Shown here: positions 17,244 to 25,901 of the stretch, one piece after another | Position numbering within the stretch: the stretch's first letter is position 1 | Layout: the number at the start of each line of letters is the position of its first letter | Origin: JASHUC01 sp035523875 | GTDB taxonomy: Bacteria > Pseudomonadota > Gammaproteobacteria > Steroidobacterales > Steroidobacteraceae | DNA length: 64,000 nucleotides | Direction of reading: 5' to 3' | Assembly (NCBI GenBank): GCA_035523875.1 | Contig: DATKPY010000034.1 | Location: 1 to 64,000, forward strand | Notes under the pieces: model-generated | Seen by the model: only the letters and a program-made list of their open reading frames with translations | What the model was told of the DNA's origin: nothing | The model's database searches: none | Position numbers and translations under genes: made by a program

Positions 17244-17594
17244 ATGAAAATAAATGATGCGATCGTTGCTCTGGGGGCGCTCGCCTCGCAGCCGCGCCTT
17301 GCCGTCTACCGGTTGCTGGTCAAGCGCGGTCCGGATGGGTATACGCCCACCGAGTTGGCGCTGCGGCTCGCCGTCCCGGCGCCGACTCTGTCGTTCCACC
17401 TCAGAGGTCTGGAGCATGCGCGCCTCGTCGTGAGCCGCCGCGATGGACGCAATCTCCACTACCGCGCGAACCTGGAACGGGTAAGGGGCCTCGTCGGGTT
17501 CCTGACGGAGAACTGCTGCAGCCTGGCGGCCGAGCCCTGCGATGCGAACTGTCGCCCGCTATCGGCTCCCCGCACCGAGAGGAGGCGGGCATGA
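17244..17594 (+). CDS. arsR: ArsR-family arsenic-responsive repressor
   Basis: 116 residues with a winged-helix domain: ALASQPRLAVYRLLV, PTELALRLAVPAPTLSFHLR (recognition helix) and HARLVVSRRDGRNLHYRAN (wing). The C-terminus has Cys91-Cys92 in LTENCC and Cys99, Cys103, matching the class of ArsR whose arsenite site is made by C-terminal cysteines. Binding of arsenite would release DNA and turn on arsC and aqpS. ATG 17244 follows GGAAG; ATG 17232 in frame is possible. It heads the operon arsR-arsC-aqpS, and an inverted repeat lies 30-70 bp upstream. Confidence 0.9.
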   Translation: MKINDAIVALGALASQPRLAVYRLLVKRGPDGYTPTELALRLAVPAPTLSFHLRGLEHARLVVSRRDGRNLHYRANLERVRGLVGFLTENCCSLAAEPCDANCRPLSAPRTERRRA

Positions 17595-17650
17595 CCCGGT
17601 GTGCGGCCCGGCGTTCGAAGCGGGCCATCTAGGGGTCCCCGGGGCGCCCC

Positions 17651-18166
17651 TTGACCGACCATCGCTACAACGTTCTGTTTCTCTGCACCGGCAATTCGGC
17701 GCGCAGCATTCTCGCTGAGGCGTTGACCAATCATTCCGGTGGCGGAAGATTTCGCGGCTTCAGCGCCGGTAGTCACCCGAAGGGCGCGGTCCATCCGATC
17801 GCCCTCGAGCTGCTCGAGCGGATGCGGATCCCGACCACGGGGTTGCGGAGCAAGAGCTGGAACGAGTTTGCGACCGCGGACGGGCCGCGACTCGACTTCG
17901 TCTTCACGGTCTGCGACAACGCGGCAGGCGAGCTCTGCCCGTTCTGGCCCGGGCAGCCGATGACCGCTCACTGGGGACTGGCGGACCCCGCGGCGGTCGC
18001 AGGATCGGATGCCGACCGCTGGTTGGCGTTCCGCTCGACGTTTCAGGCACTCGACAATCGCATCAGGATCTTCACCAGCCTGCCGCTCGCCTCAATCGAT
18101 CGGATTAGGCTCAAGCACACGCTCGATGCGATCGGCAGGGGAGAAGCGCCCCCCGAGTCGACATGA
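17651..18166 (+). CDS. arsC: Arsenate reductase, low-molecular-weight phosphatase fold
   Basis: 171 residues. The P-loop CTGNSAR (Cys12 to Arg18) is the CX5R arsenate-binding site. Cys88 and Cys96 (FTVCDNAAGELCP) match the resolving pair of thioredoxin-coupled ArsC (Cys82/Cys89 in the staphylococcal enzyme). It reduces As(V) to As(III) in the cytoplasm. The apparent start is TTG at 17651, about 56 bp after arsR; no better start lies upstream in frame. A C-terminal stretch after residue 105 extends it beyond the usual 130-140 residues. The stop overlaps the aqpS start (ATGA). Confidence 0.92.
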   Translation: MTDHRYNVLFLCTGNSARSILAEALTNHSGGGRFRGFSAGSHPKGAVHPIALELLERMRIPTTGLRSKSWNEFATADGPRLDFVFTVCDNAAGELCPFWPGQPMTAHWGLADPAAVAGSDADRWLAFRSTFQALDNRIRIFTSLPLASIDRIRLKHTLDAIGRGEAPPEST

Positions 18167-18885
18167 GCTTGCCGCGGCGCTTGGCGGCGGAGGCCCTCGG
18201 TTCGCTGCTGCTTGCCGCAACGGTGATTGGCTCGGGTGTCATGGCCGAGCGCCTCGCGGGCGGGAACGCGGCGATCGCGCTGTTGGCGAACACCGCGGCG
18301 ACGGTGGCGGTGCTCGCGCTTCTGGTGTCGCTCTTCGGCCCGGTGAGCGAGGCTCACTTCAACCCCGCCGTCTCGCTGGTGCAGGCGCTGCGCGGATCGC
18401 TCTCGTGGCGCGATGCAGGCGCCTATGCCGTCATTCAGGTTCTCGGCTGCTGCCTCGGGGCTGTCCTCGCCCACGCAATGTTCGCTTTACCGTGGCTGCA
18501 AACCTCGGCGCACGAGCGCAGCGGGGCGGGTCAATGGCTGGCGGAGTCCGTGGCCACCTTCGGGCTCGTGCTCGTCATCCTCGGACATCGCCGACCGCAG
18601 GATGCGCCCTGGATGATCGCGGCCTGGATCGGTGCGGCCTATTGGTTCACTGCCTCCACCTCGTTTGCGAATCCGGCCATCACGGTCGCGCGGTCGCTGA
18701 CGAACACGTTCACGGGAATCCGGGCAGCCGACGTCCCCGCTTTCGTCATTGCGCAGTTGATCGGGTCGCTCGCCGCACTGCCCGTTGCGCACGGACTGTT
18801 CCGAACGGAGTGCATGGCCGGGATCGAGCGGCCGACTCCGGCCGCTGCGCGGCGTGGCTCGACCGGCGGGTCCGACGGGATTTGA
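18163..18885 (+). CDS. aqpS: Aquaglyceroporin-like arsenite channel
   Basis: 240 residues, six membrane helices, with both aquaporin NPA motifs at 67-69 (HFNPAV) and 170-172 (FANPAI). Its start overlaps the arsC stop by 4 bp, so the two are translationally coupled. In the known Sinorhizobium arrangement AqpS lets arsenite made by ArsC leave the cell down its gradient, replacing an ArsB or Acr3 pump. None of those pumps is encoded here, so the channel is probably the exit route. C-terminal 25 residues are Pro/Arg/Gly rich and likely disordered. Confidence 0.88.
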   Translation: MSLPRRLAAEALGSLLLAATVIGSGVMAERLAGGNAAIALLANTAATVAVLALLVSLFGPVSEAHFNPAVSLVQALRGSLSWRDAGAYAVIQVLGCCLGAVLAHAMFALPWLQTSAHERSGAGQWLAESVATFGLVLVILGHRRPQDAPWMIAAWIGAAYWFTASTSFANPAITVARSLTNTFTGIRAADVPAFVIAQLIGSLAALPVAHGLFRTECMAGIERPTPAAARRGSTGGSDGI

Positions 18886-19055
18886 TCTCACCGTGCGAGT
18901 GACTGTCGCGAATTAAGTCAAAACCACGCTTGCTCGTGCGAGGACCAGCGAGTAGAGTTCCGCTACGCGGTCGCCGAGAATAAGTGAATTAACCGCGGCG
19001 CGCTGAGCGACCGAAAGCCAACCGCTACCGTTCGCCATCGTCTGGGGGAATCTGC

Positions 19056-19877
19056 ATGAGCTCTGACAGTCTTGGCCCCTCGTGGGTCCGCTCTGCGCTG
19101 TTGATGGCGGCAGCCCTGTGTGCCGCGACGGCGAGCGAGGCCGCAACGGAAACCTACATCACCGACTTCACGAAGACCAACGATATCCAGACGGGACTGA
19201 TCAATACGTTCCCGACGGGAGTCTTGACGCCTTCCAACTCCTTCGGCGCCTCATTCGACATCACCTCGTCCGGGTCGAGCTGCGGGATTGCCGGCTTACC
19301 CGGGGCGGGTGCCTGCAACTTCTACGACGGCTTCAACTTCACCTCCGGACGCAGTCTCACCGTTCCGGTCGGCGTGGCGGGTGTTACCGATGTGTATACG
19401 CTCATGAACGCCTACTGGGCGTCCGCCGACACCGGTCAGGTCGCGACCGTGGAGTTCTTCGGGAGCGCCGGTGCGACTGAGACGTTCACCCTCGATGGCG
19501 GCTCGAACATTCGTGACTTCTATCTGAGCAACCCGGTCACGACCAGCACGATCAACGGAACGACGACGCAGAACGCCTTTCTCTGCAACGACCCTTCCAC
19601 CTGTCTCGGCGCCGGTGCAACCGGCAACGTCACGACCGGACGCACGGGCAACTACGGGGTCGACGAGCAGCAGTTCGCCCTCGATTCCAGCTTCGCGGGT
19701 CAGACGCTCGTTGACTTCGTGATCACCAACGACTGTGCGTGCACGAGCCCGATTCTGCTCGGCGTCACCGCCGTGTCGAGCCCGAGCTCGACCCCGGTGC
19801 CAGAGCCGACGGGACTGACCTTGATGGGCCTCGGCGTCATCGCGCTCGGATTCTCGCAGCGGCGACGCCATCGCTGA
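19056..19877 (+). CDS. PEP-CTERM sorted exported protein
   Basis: 273 residues with a signal peptide (SALLMAAALCAATASEA) and a C-terminal sorting tag: VPEPTGLTLMGLGVIALGF followed by SQRRRHR. This PEP motif, hydrophobic helix and basic tail is the target of exosortase/EpsH systems in Gram-negative bacteria that make exopolysaccharide. The body is Thr/Ser/Asn/Gly rich and beta-like, typical of cell-surface or matrix proteins, with paired cysteines. No exosortase is in the window. ATG 19056 follows GGGGGAA. Single gene. Confidence 0.88.
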   Translation: MSSDSLGPSWVRSALLMAAALCAATASEAATETYITDFTKTNDIQTGLINTFPTGVLTPSNSFGASFDITSSGSSCGIAGLPGAGACNFYDGFNFTSGRSLTVPVGVAGVTDVYTLMNAYWASADTGQVATVEFFGSAGATETFTLDGGSNIRDFYLSNPVTTSTINGTTTQNAFLCNDPSTCLGAGATGNVTTGRTGNYGVDEQQFALDSSFAGQTLVDFVITNDCACTSPILLGVTAVSSPSSTPVPEPTGLTLMGLGVIALGFSQRRRHR

Positions 19878-20043
19878 GACCTGGGCAACCGGGGGCACCG
19901 CGAGCGCGGCCGACAAGCGCCGCGAGTTTCGTGAGATCATCGACACGAGCGAGCCCCAGGCGCTTCGCGCGCGAAGCGGCTCGTTGCGCCGGTATCCACT
20001 TGCGCGCAAGCAACTGTGCGGGTCCATGCAGGGGAGTCGAACG

Positions 20044-20532
20044 ATGATGAAGCGAGCACGCCTCACGTTGATGCTGCTCACGCTGAGCGCCGCGCTCTGC
20101 ACCGCAACGGCGCTCGCCGCCGACTACACCACGATCACGCTCGATGTCTCGGTCGATCGCTCGGCAGACAGCGTGTGGAGAAAGATCGGCGGCTTCTGCG
20201 ACATCGGCGCATGGATCAAGATGAGCTGCACGTACGCCTCCGGTTCGGGCGACCTCGGCACCGTGCGCCGCCTGGGCGATCGCATCGTCGAGGTGATGGT
20301 CGGCAAGAGTCGTCATTCCTACACCTACACCCAGCCGGACTCGAAGACGCTGTATCACGGGACGCTCGAGGTCGAGCCCGTAGGAGCGAACCGCTCGCGG
20401 ATCATCTACCGGCTCTTCTACGATCAGTCGGACTTGGCGAGCGCGCAGGCGCGGGAAGCCGCACGCGCGCAACGAACCAAGGTGTTCTCGGCGCTGCTTG
20501 CGACGATGAAGCGGGCGGCGGAGGGACCGTAA
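20044..20532 (+). CDS. Secreted SRPBCC (Bet v1-like) protein
   Basis: 162 residues with a signal peptide ending around LAADYTT. The mature part follows the START/SRPBCC order: ITLDVSVDRSADSVWRKIGG, then FCDIGAWI, LGTVRRLGDRIVEVMVGKSR, YTYTQPDSKTLYHGTLEVEP, IIYRLFYDQSD and a long final helix. Such proteins bind hydrophobic ligands in a deep cavity. Two Cys (FCDI, SCTY) could pair. ATG 20044 follows GGGGAG; upstream in-frame ATGs give no signal peptide. It converges on the MaoC-like gene with an 8-bp gap. Confidence 0.75.
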   Translation: MMKRARLTLMLLTLSAALCTATALAADYTTITLDVSVDRSADSVWRKIGGFCDIGAWIKMSCTYASGSGDLGTVRRLGDRIVEVMVGKSRHSYTYTQPDSKTLYHGTLEVEPVGANRSRIIYRLFYDQSDLASAQAREAARAQRTKVFSALLATMKRAAEGP

Positions 20533-20540
20533 GGGGCGGC

Positions 20541-21026
20541 TCAGTCGCGCCGTGCGTCGGGGTTCCTGCAGGGCACCAGCAGTCTCGAGACGCACGTCTG
20601 CACGACCGCGCCGGATTGGTTGCGCGTCTCGATGCGCATGACGATGCGGCCGCGATCGGAGCGCGTGCGCGAGGGAATGGATTCGACCACCTCGCCGCTC
20701 ACGCTCAACGTATCACCCGGCCGCACAGCCTTGTGCCAGCTCAACTCGGCGCCGAGTCCGACGGTTCCGCCGGCCATCGCCGGTCCGCCTTCGATGATCA
20801 GGCGCATCGTGAGCGCAGCCGTGTGCCACCCGCTCGCGACCAGTCCACCGAAGACCGTCGCCTGTCCGGCATCCGCATCGAGATGAAACGGCTGGGGATC
20901 GAACTGCGCCGCAAATGCCTTGATCTCGGCCGCATCGAGCGTATGGGTCGCCGTCGCGGTGAAGCGCTGGCCGACGCGCAGGTCCTCGAAGTACAGTCGC
21001 CCCTCGCTTCGCCCGCCGCCGCTCAT
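20541..21026 (-). CDS. MaoC-like hot-dog dehydratase
   Basis: 161 residues with the single hot-dog fold of MaoC-like (R)-specific enoyl-CoA hydratases: LYFEDLRVGQRFTATATHTL, AEIKAFAAQFDPQPFHLDAD (the catalytic Asp/His motif), FGGLVASGWHTAALTMRLI and PGDTLSVSGEVVE. The family hydrates enoyl-CoA or dehydrates 3-hydroxyacyl-CoA; the CoA substrate is unknown. Start at 21026 gives the standard length; the frame remains open upstream but without sense. It lies 10 bp after the outer-membrane barrel gene in the same direction, probably co-transcribed. Confidence 0.85.
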   Translation of the reverse strand: MSGGGRSEGRLYFEDLRVGQRFTATATHTLDAAEIKAFAAQFDPQPFHLDADAGQATVFGGLVASGWHTAALTMRLIIEGGPAMAGGTVGLGAELSWHKAVRPGDTLSVSGEVVESIPSRTRSDRGRIVMRIETRNQSGAVVQTCVSRLLVPCRNPDARRD

Positions 21027-21036
21027 TCGCGCCCGA

Positions 21037-21717
21037 TTACCGCCACGGGGACCAGGTGAACCCCACGGAGAGAAGGTAGGGGTTATCGATTCCAGTCTGG
21101 AGCCGCTCGAGCTCCGCCCGGACGGCGAATGCGCCGAAACTCGCCTGGGCGCCGGCGCCGTAGCCCAATCCGGTGTCGACGCGATTGATCGAGAACGACC
21201 CCGGTTGCAGGACCGTACAGCTCGTCGTGCAGGAGGTGAGCGTGACCGGAAAATCCCCTCCGTAGGTATCGTGCTCCTGCAACCGGGCGACACCGAGCTT
21301 GCCGAACACGTCGAGCCACGGCACGGGTAGCGGCAGATAGCCGAGAACGAACCCGGCGCCCGCGCTCGCGTGCGCGTCGGCGCCCGTGAACTCACCGGTC
21401 GTGGTGCTCCCGCCGGCACTCACGACCAGAGGTCCCGCGCCGATATGCGTGCTCCCAAAGTCCAGGTACTCGAGCTCCGCGCCGATGAAGGGGATCGGGC
21501 GGATGCCCATGAGCACCTTCCAGCCCAAGCGATGGTCGTCATAGTCGTACACACCGCTGTCGGCGGCGGCGTCGGCCACGAACGACTGGTGCACGTCGGT
21601 TGTGCCCACGCCGGCGCCGATGTAATACCCGAGGGGGTTGTCGTCCGCGAATGCCGTTGCGGTTAAGGCGCAGGCGAGCGCGCCGAGGCTCGCAAGCAGA
21701 AGCCCGAACTTGCGCAC
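21037..21717 (-). CDS. Outer-membrane beta-barrel protein (OmpA/Omp-like)
   Basis: 226 residues. A signal peptide (FGLLLASLGALACALTATAFA|DDN) is followed by GYYIGAGVGTTDV and a series of amphipathic strands, ending SVGFTWSPWR with the aromatic last residues but one that mark outer-membrane barrels. The 'yigaglG.....' start and 'GaelEYldfG' motif fit the small eight-stranded OmpA-like porin family. A disulphide-type pair TSCTTSC lies in one loop. I use GTG 21717, which has GGGGAA six bases upstream; ORF extension to 21744 lacks this. Function structural or unknown. Confidence 0.75.
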   Translation of the reverse strand: MRKFGLLLASLGALACALTATAFADDNPLGYYIGAGVGTTDVHQSFVADAAADSGVYDYDDHRLGWKVLMGIRPIPFIGAELEYLDFGSTHIGAGPLVVSAGGSTTTGEFTGADAHASAGAGFVLGYLPLPVPWLDVFGKLGVARLQEHDTYGGDFPVTLTSCTTSCTVLQPGSFSINRVDTGLGYGAGAQASFGAFAVRAELERLQTGIDNPYLLSVGFTWSPWR

Positions 21718-21838
21718 AATCACTTCCCCTGCGATCAAGCTCACACGCAGCGCAGATTACCCCAACGTGGGCGCCCGCGGGGCAATTTGCCGCGGAGCGA
21801 CTGTAACCCTCCGTAACCTCCGAGGTCAGTCGGGCCGG

Positions 21839-23104
21839 TCAGTGAGTGGCATCGCGAGCCTTATCGAGCACCGAGATGCTTCCGCGACTGCTCTTGTGCG
21901 ACACGCGCGGCGCGGTCTCGTGGAGGAACGCGCACACCAGGAGACCGGCTATCTGTCCGCCGAGCGCCATGTAGAGCGTGTACTCGATGCCGAGGTGCTG
22001 TGCCACGGTACCTGCGAGCGAGGGGGCAATTCCGCCGCCGAAGATCTCGCCCGCTCCGATCACGAGTCCTGCGACCGAGGCGATGAGGCCGACCGGCGCC
22101 GCCTCCGCCGGAATCGGGCCGGCGAGGATCGCAAGCGCGCCGAAATTGAACATCGCGGCGATTGAGAGCAGGACGAACAATCGGGGAATGTCGGCGCCCG
22201 TATGGATGAAAAGCCACAGAAACACGGCCGCGACGACGAATGAGATGAGCGTGGCCGTGCGTCGGCCGATGAAATCCGAAAGCGTGAGGAGCCCGAGCTG
22301 GCCGAGCGCTCCGCCGAAACCGATCGCCGAGGTGACGAAGCCCATCTGCTGCGGGTTCAGCTTCAGGTAGTCGACGAGATAATTCGGCATCACCGCCGAA
22401 AGCACGAACACGCCCGTCATTGCGCACAGCAAACCGATCATCGACAGCGGGACGTTGCGATGTTTGAACATCGCGGAGAGCGGTGCGCGTTTGTGCGGTC
22501 CCTCGAGAGCCTGTGCACCCGTGGTCGCGGGCTCGCGGATGGTGAACCACATGAAGAGCGCGACGAGGAGTCCCGGTGCGCCGACGATCCAGAACACGGC
22601 GCGCCAGGAGGTCACCCGCAGCAGCTGAGTCGCGAGGATCGGCGCAAACCCGGTTCCAAATAGCGCAATCGTGCACTGGAAGAAGCCGTTGTTCATTCCA
22701 CGGCGGCGCGGGTGCGAGGCCTCGACAGCCACTGCAACGCCGGTCGAGGCGACTGGGCCCTCGGCGAGCCCCATGACCGCGCGAATGACGAGCAGGCTCA
22801 CGAGCCCCGCCGCAAAGCCGCTCAGCACCGACAGCACCGAGAAGAGCACCACGGCGGGCACGAGCACGCGACGGCGCCCGAGGCGGTCCGATAGGTTGCC
22901 GACGAGAATGGCCGAGAGGCCCCAGGCGACCCCGAGCACGCCCACCAGGTTGCCTAGATCCTGGTAGTCGAGCTTCAAGTCCTTCATCATCGCCGGAAAG
23001 AGCGGCGGCAGGACGAAGCGGTCCACTCCCACCAGACCGAACGCGAGGCTCAGAATCAGTACCGCGCGCCACTCGTACGAGACATCCCACGTCTTGGCAG
23101 TCAT
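21839..23104 (-). CDS. Major facilitator superfamily transporter
   Basis: 421 residues, twelve predicted helices. The loop 2-3 signature is GNLSDRLGRRRVLV and its repeat LSDFIGRRTATL lies between helices 8 and 9; DRFVLPPLFPAMMKDL in helix 1-2 and GLAEGPVASTGVAVAVE in helix 4-5 fit the anion:cation symporter/aromatic acid branch of MFS. These import organic or aromatic acids with protons. Substrate is inferred only loosely. It is a single gene facing left, divergent from the quinoprotein dehydrogenase at 23339, and they may share a regulatory region. Confidence 0.85.
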   Translation of the reverse strand: MTAKTWDVSYEWRAVLILSLAFGLVGVDRFVLPPLFPAMMKDLKLDYQDLGNLVGVLGVAWGLSAILVGNLSDRLGRRRVLVPAVVLFSVLSVLSGFAAGLVSLLVIRAVMGLAEGPVASTGVAVAVEASHPRRRGMNNGFFQCTIALFGTGFAPILATQLLRVTSWRAVFWIVGAPGLLVALFMWFTIREPATTGAQALEGPHKRAPLSAMFKHRNVPLSMIGLLCAMTGVFVLSAVMPNYLVDYLKLNPQQMGFVTSAIGFGGALGQLGLLTLSDFIGRRTATLISFVVAAVFLWLFIHTGADIPRLFVLLSIAAMFNFGALAILAGPIPAEAAPVGLIASVAGLVIGAGEIFGGGIAPSLAGTVAQHLGIEYTLYMALGGQIAGLLVCAFLHETAPRVSHKSSRGSISVLDKARDATH

Positions 23105-23338
23105 AGAATCGGTCCCCCCTGTATTTGTTCTTCTGGAAATCTTGTTCTTCTCGCACCGCTCGACGGTCCCGGTGCGAGCCGCGACGAGTCGCCCGCCGCG
23201 CGCGCGGGATCACTGCGCAGCTAGGTTATACCGGGACCGCACACCGCGCCAGCCGTCGAACGGGCGCGTTGCCCCCGCCGGGTCGACAGTGGTTCAATGC
23301 GCCGCTACGCGAGCGGAACGATGAGGGGGCGGACCGAG

Positions 23339-25507
23339 ATGTCAGCGCGTCGATGCATTCACCCATGTACGGTCTCAATCCTGAGCGCTCTCGCCATCCT
23401 CGTGCCGCTCGCTGCGAGCGCGCAGGCGCGCAGCCATGCACACACGGGGACGCCTGCGCCGTTCACGGCCCCGCAGGCCGCGCTCGGTAAGCGCGGCTAC
23501 GCCGAGAACTGCGCGAGCTGCCACGGTCAGACGCTGAGCGGCGGGGAGTTCGCGAGCGCGCTCGATGGCAACGCGTTCAGCCAGAATTGGGGCGGAAAGC
23601 CGCTTGCGGCGCTGGTCAACTTTGTCCGCACGCGCATGCCTCCGGCAAAGCCCGGATCGCTTTCCCCCGAGCTCACCGCGCAGATCGTCGCGTACGTGAT
23701 TGCGGTCAACGGCGGGCACGCCGGCAGCACCGAGTTGCCGACCGCTGCCGCGGCGCTCGCGGCCTTCACGATTCCGCGCAGTCCGCTCGCGCCGACCCCG
23801 CCGATGATGCCGCTGTCACCGCTTGCGCCGCCCGCTCGGCCGGTGATACTCCCGAATCCACTCGATCACATCACCCCGGTCTCCGATGCGCTCATCGAGC
23901 ACCCCCCCGCGAGCGAATGGCTCCTGTGGCGCCGCACGTACGATGATCAGGGCTTCAGCCCCCTGCGTGAGATCGATCGCGGCAACGTCGCTCGACTGCG
24001 ACTGGTTTGGGCCTGGTCGCTTCCGATCGGGCCCGATGATGCGACGCCGCTCGAGCACGACGGTGTGCTGTTCGTGGACAGCTACGGCGACAATGTCCAG
24101 GCGCTCAATGCGGCAACGGGCGATCTGCTCTGGCAGTATTCCCGCGCGCTGCCGCTCGATGCGCAGCCCGCGGTCAAGCGCAATCTGGCGATTTATCGCG
24201 ACCGGCTCCTCGTGCCCACCTCCGACGATCACGTGGTCGCGCTCGATGTGAAGACGGGCGCCGTGGTGTGGGATTCGGCGGTGGCCGATTACCGCAAGGC
24301 CTGGCGCGTGACCGGCGGCCCGCTCGTCGCGCAGGGTCGTGTGATGCAGGGTGTGGCCGGCCAGTCCCCCGGCGGTGGCTCGATCGTCGGGCTCGACTTC
24401 GCGAGCGGGCGCAAGCTCTGGACGTTCTACACGATTGCGCGTCCCGGTGCGCCGGGTGGCGCGAGCTGGAACGGACTGCCGCTCGAGAAGCGCAATGGTG
24501 CCTCCGTGTGGACCGCCGGAAGCTACGATGCCCAGTTGCATCTCGCCTATTTCGGCGTGGGTCAGACCTACGATACCGGTCCGCTGTTGCACCCGCTCGG
24601 CAAGCCCGGCATCACGAACGACGGCCTGTACACGGATTCGACGCTCGCAATCGATCCGGATACGGGGCGGCTCGCCTGGTACTTCCAGCACCTGCCGAAC
24701 GATCAGTGGGATCTCGACTGGGCGTTCGAGCAGCAGCTCATCCCATTGCCCGTGGATGGAACGATGCGCAAGCTCGTTGTCACCTCCGGGAAGATGGCGA
24801 TCTACGAGGGGATGGACGCCGCAAGCGGCCGCTATATCTTCTCGAAGGACCTCGGGCTGCAGAACGTCGTCACGGCGATCGATCCGAGCACCGGCCGGAA
24901 AACGATCAATCCGCAGGTCGTCGTTGGCGATGGCAAGGCGCACACGATCTGTCCGCATGCCGGCGCGGGGCGCAGCTGGATCGCGACGTCCTACGATGCG
25001 ACGAGCGGTGTCCTCTATATCCCGATGAACGAGGCGTGCATGGATCTGATTCCGGCACCGCCCGGCGAGCGCCCGAATCTTTCCTCCGGCGTCGATTGGT
25101 TCATTCGCCCGACACCGCAGAGCGACGGCAAGTTCGGGCGACTGGAGGCCTTCAGCCTGTGGACTCGCCAGCCGGTATGGACCGATCGGCAGCGCGCGCC
25201 GCAGACGAGCTGCGTGCTCGCGACGGCGGGCGGCGTGGTCTTCGCCGGGGCGCTCGACCGGTATCTGCGCGCATACGATGCGCAGTCGGGGCGGCTGCTC
25301 TGGAAGGTGCGTCTGAACGACGTGCCGACCTCCTGCCCGATCTCCTACCGCGTCGCGGGCAAACAGTATCTGGCGATCGTGGTGGGCCACGGCGGACCGC
25401 TCACGCAAACCTATCCGGTGCTCGTCCCCGAGATTCAGAACCCTCCGCAGCCCGGCGCGGCGGTCTGGGTCTTCGCGCTGCCCGATGCGAACAGCACCGG
25501 GGAGTGA
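23339..25507 (+). CDS. PQQ-dependent dehydrogenase with N-terminal cytochrome c
   Basis: About 722 residues. After a signal peptide a c-type cytochrome domain carries CASCH (residues 58-62) and a likely Met ligand in RTRMPPA. A Pro-rich linker leads to an eight-bladed quinoprotein propeller from about residue 205, with repeated A.d..tG...W motifs (LNAATGDLLWQY, LDVKTGAVVWDS, IDPDTGRLAWYFQ) and the PQQ-type QWDLDWAFEQ and PTSCPISYRV stretches. The arrangement (cytochrome first) differs from type II alcohol dehydrogenases, where it is last. It would oxidise an alcohol or aldehyde in the periplasm and pass electrons to a cytochrome. GTG/ATG choices upstream (23321) are possible starts. Confidence 0.85.
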   Translation: MSARRCIHPCTVSILSALAILVPLAASAQARSHAHTGTPAPFTAPQAALGKRGYAENCASCHGQTLSGGEFASALDGNAFSQNWGGKPLAALVNFVRTRMPPAKPGSLSPELTAQIVAYVIAVNGGHAGSTELPTAAAALAAFTIPRSPLAPTPPMMPLSPLAPPARPVILPNPLDHITPVSDALIEHPPASEWLLWRRTYDDQGFSPLREIDRGNVARLRLVWAWSLPIGPDDATPLEHDGVLFVDSYGDNVQALNAATGDLLWQYSRALPLDAQPAVKRNLAIYRDRLLVPTSDDHVVALDVKTGAVVWDSAVADYRKAWRVTGGPLVAQGRVMQGVAGQSPGGGSIVGLDFASGRKLWTFYTIARPGAPGGASWNGLPLEKRNGASVWTAGSYDAQLHLAYFGVGQTYDTGPLLHPLGKPGITNDGLYTDSTLAIDPDTGRLAWYFQHLPNDQWDLDWAFEQQLIPLPVDGTMRKLVVTSGKMAIYEGMDAASGRYIFSKDLGLQNVVTAIDPSTGRKTINPQVVVGDGKAHTICPHAGAGRSWIATSYDATSGVLYIPMNEACMDLIPAPPGERPNLSSGVDWFIRPTPQSDGKFGRLEAFSLWTRQPVWTDRQRAPQTSCVLATAGGVVFAGALDRYLRAYDAQSGRLLWKVRLNDVPTSCPISYRVAGKQYLAIVVGHGGPLTQTYPVLVPEIQNPPQPGAAVWVFALPDANSTGE

Positions 25508-25508
25508 T

Positions 25509-25832
25509 TCAGGGCGGCGTGTTCAGCACTTCGTCGGCGACTTGCGCGGCCTGCACGGCTCCGGGCCAGCCGCCGTAGAAGGCGACGTGTGTGACGAGCT
25601 CGGCGATCTCCTCGCGCGTGACGCCGTTCTGTAGGGCGAGCCGGAAGTGAAAGCGCAGCTGCTCGGGCCGGTAGAGCGCGGTGAGGGCGGCGCAGGTGAT
25701 GAGGCTGCGGTCGCGCTTGGAGAGCTGCGGCCGCTCCCACACGTCGTCGAACAGCACCCGGCTCGTGAGCTCGGCGAGCTTCGGGGCGATCCGCTGCAGA
25801 GAATCCGGCGGTCTCAGCGGCTTGTCGGCCAT
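25509..25832 (-). CDS. Carboxymuconolactone decarboxylase family protein
   Basis: 107 residues with the CMD/AhpD-like core: DVWERPQLSKRDRSLITCAA, LYRPEQLRFHFRLALQNGVT and REEIAELVTHVAFYGGWPGA. The 'GvTreEi.Ev..H.a.Y.GwP.a' motif is typical of PcaC-like proteins, which in the beta-ketoadipate pathway decarboxylate 4-carboxymuconolactone; many paralogues have other or unknown roles. The single Cys in ITCAA is not a CXXC pair, so it is not an AhpD peroxidase partner. It converges on the dehydrogenase gene, stop to stop one base apart. AGGAG precedes the start. Confidence 0.85.
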   Translation of the reverse strand: MADKPLRPPDSLQRIAPKLAELTSRVLFDDVWERPQLSKRDRSLITCAALTALYRPEQLRFHFRLALQNGVTREEIAELVTHVAFYGGWPGAVQAAQVADEVLNTPP

Positions 25833-25901
25833 CGCAACGTCTCCTGATGAATGAACCGATCCTAGCGCACCTCGCCACCGGGTGCGACGCGGGGCGCGCG
25901 C

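Noticed and set aside
17601..17642. A 13-codon frame (MTRCAARRSKRAI) between arsR and arsC
   Set aside because: Too short and without a ribosome binding site; probably spacer, although a leader peptide cannot be excluded.
23816..25408. A 530-codon minus-strand frame opposite the PQQ dehydrogenase
   Set aside because: The sense strand carries a signal peptide, CASCH and propeller repeats; the antisense frame does not resemble a protein family.
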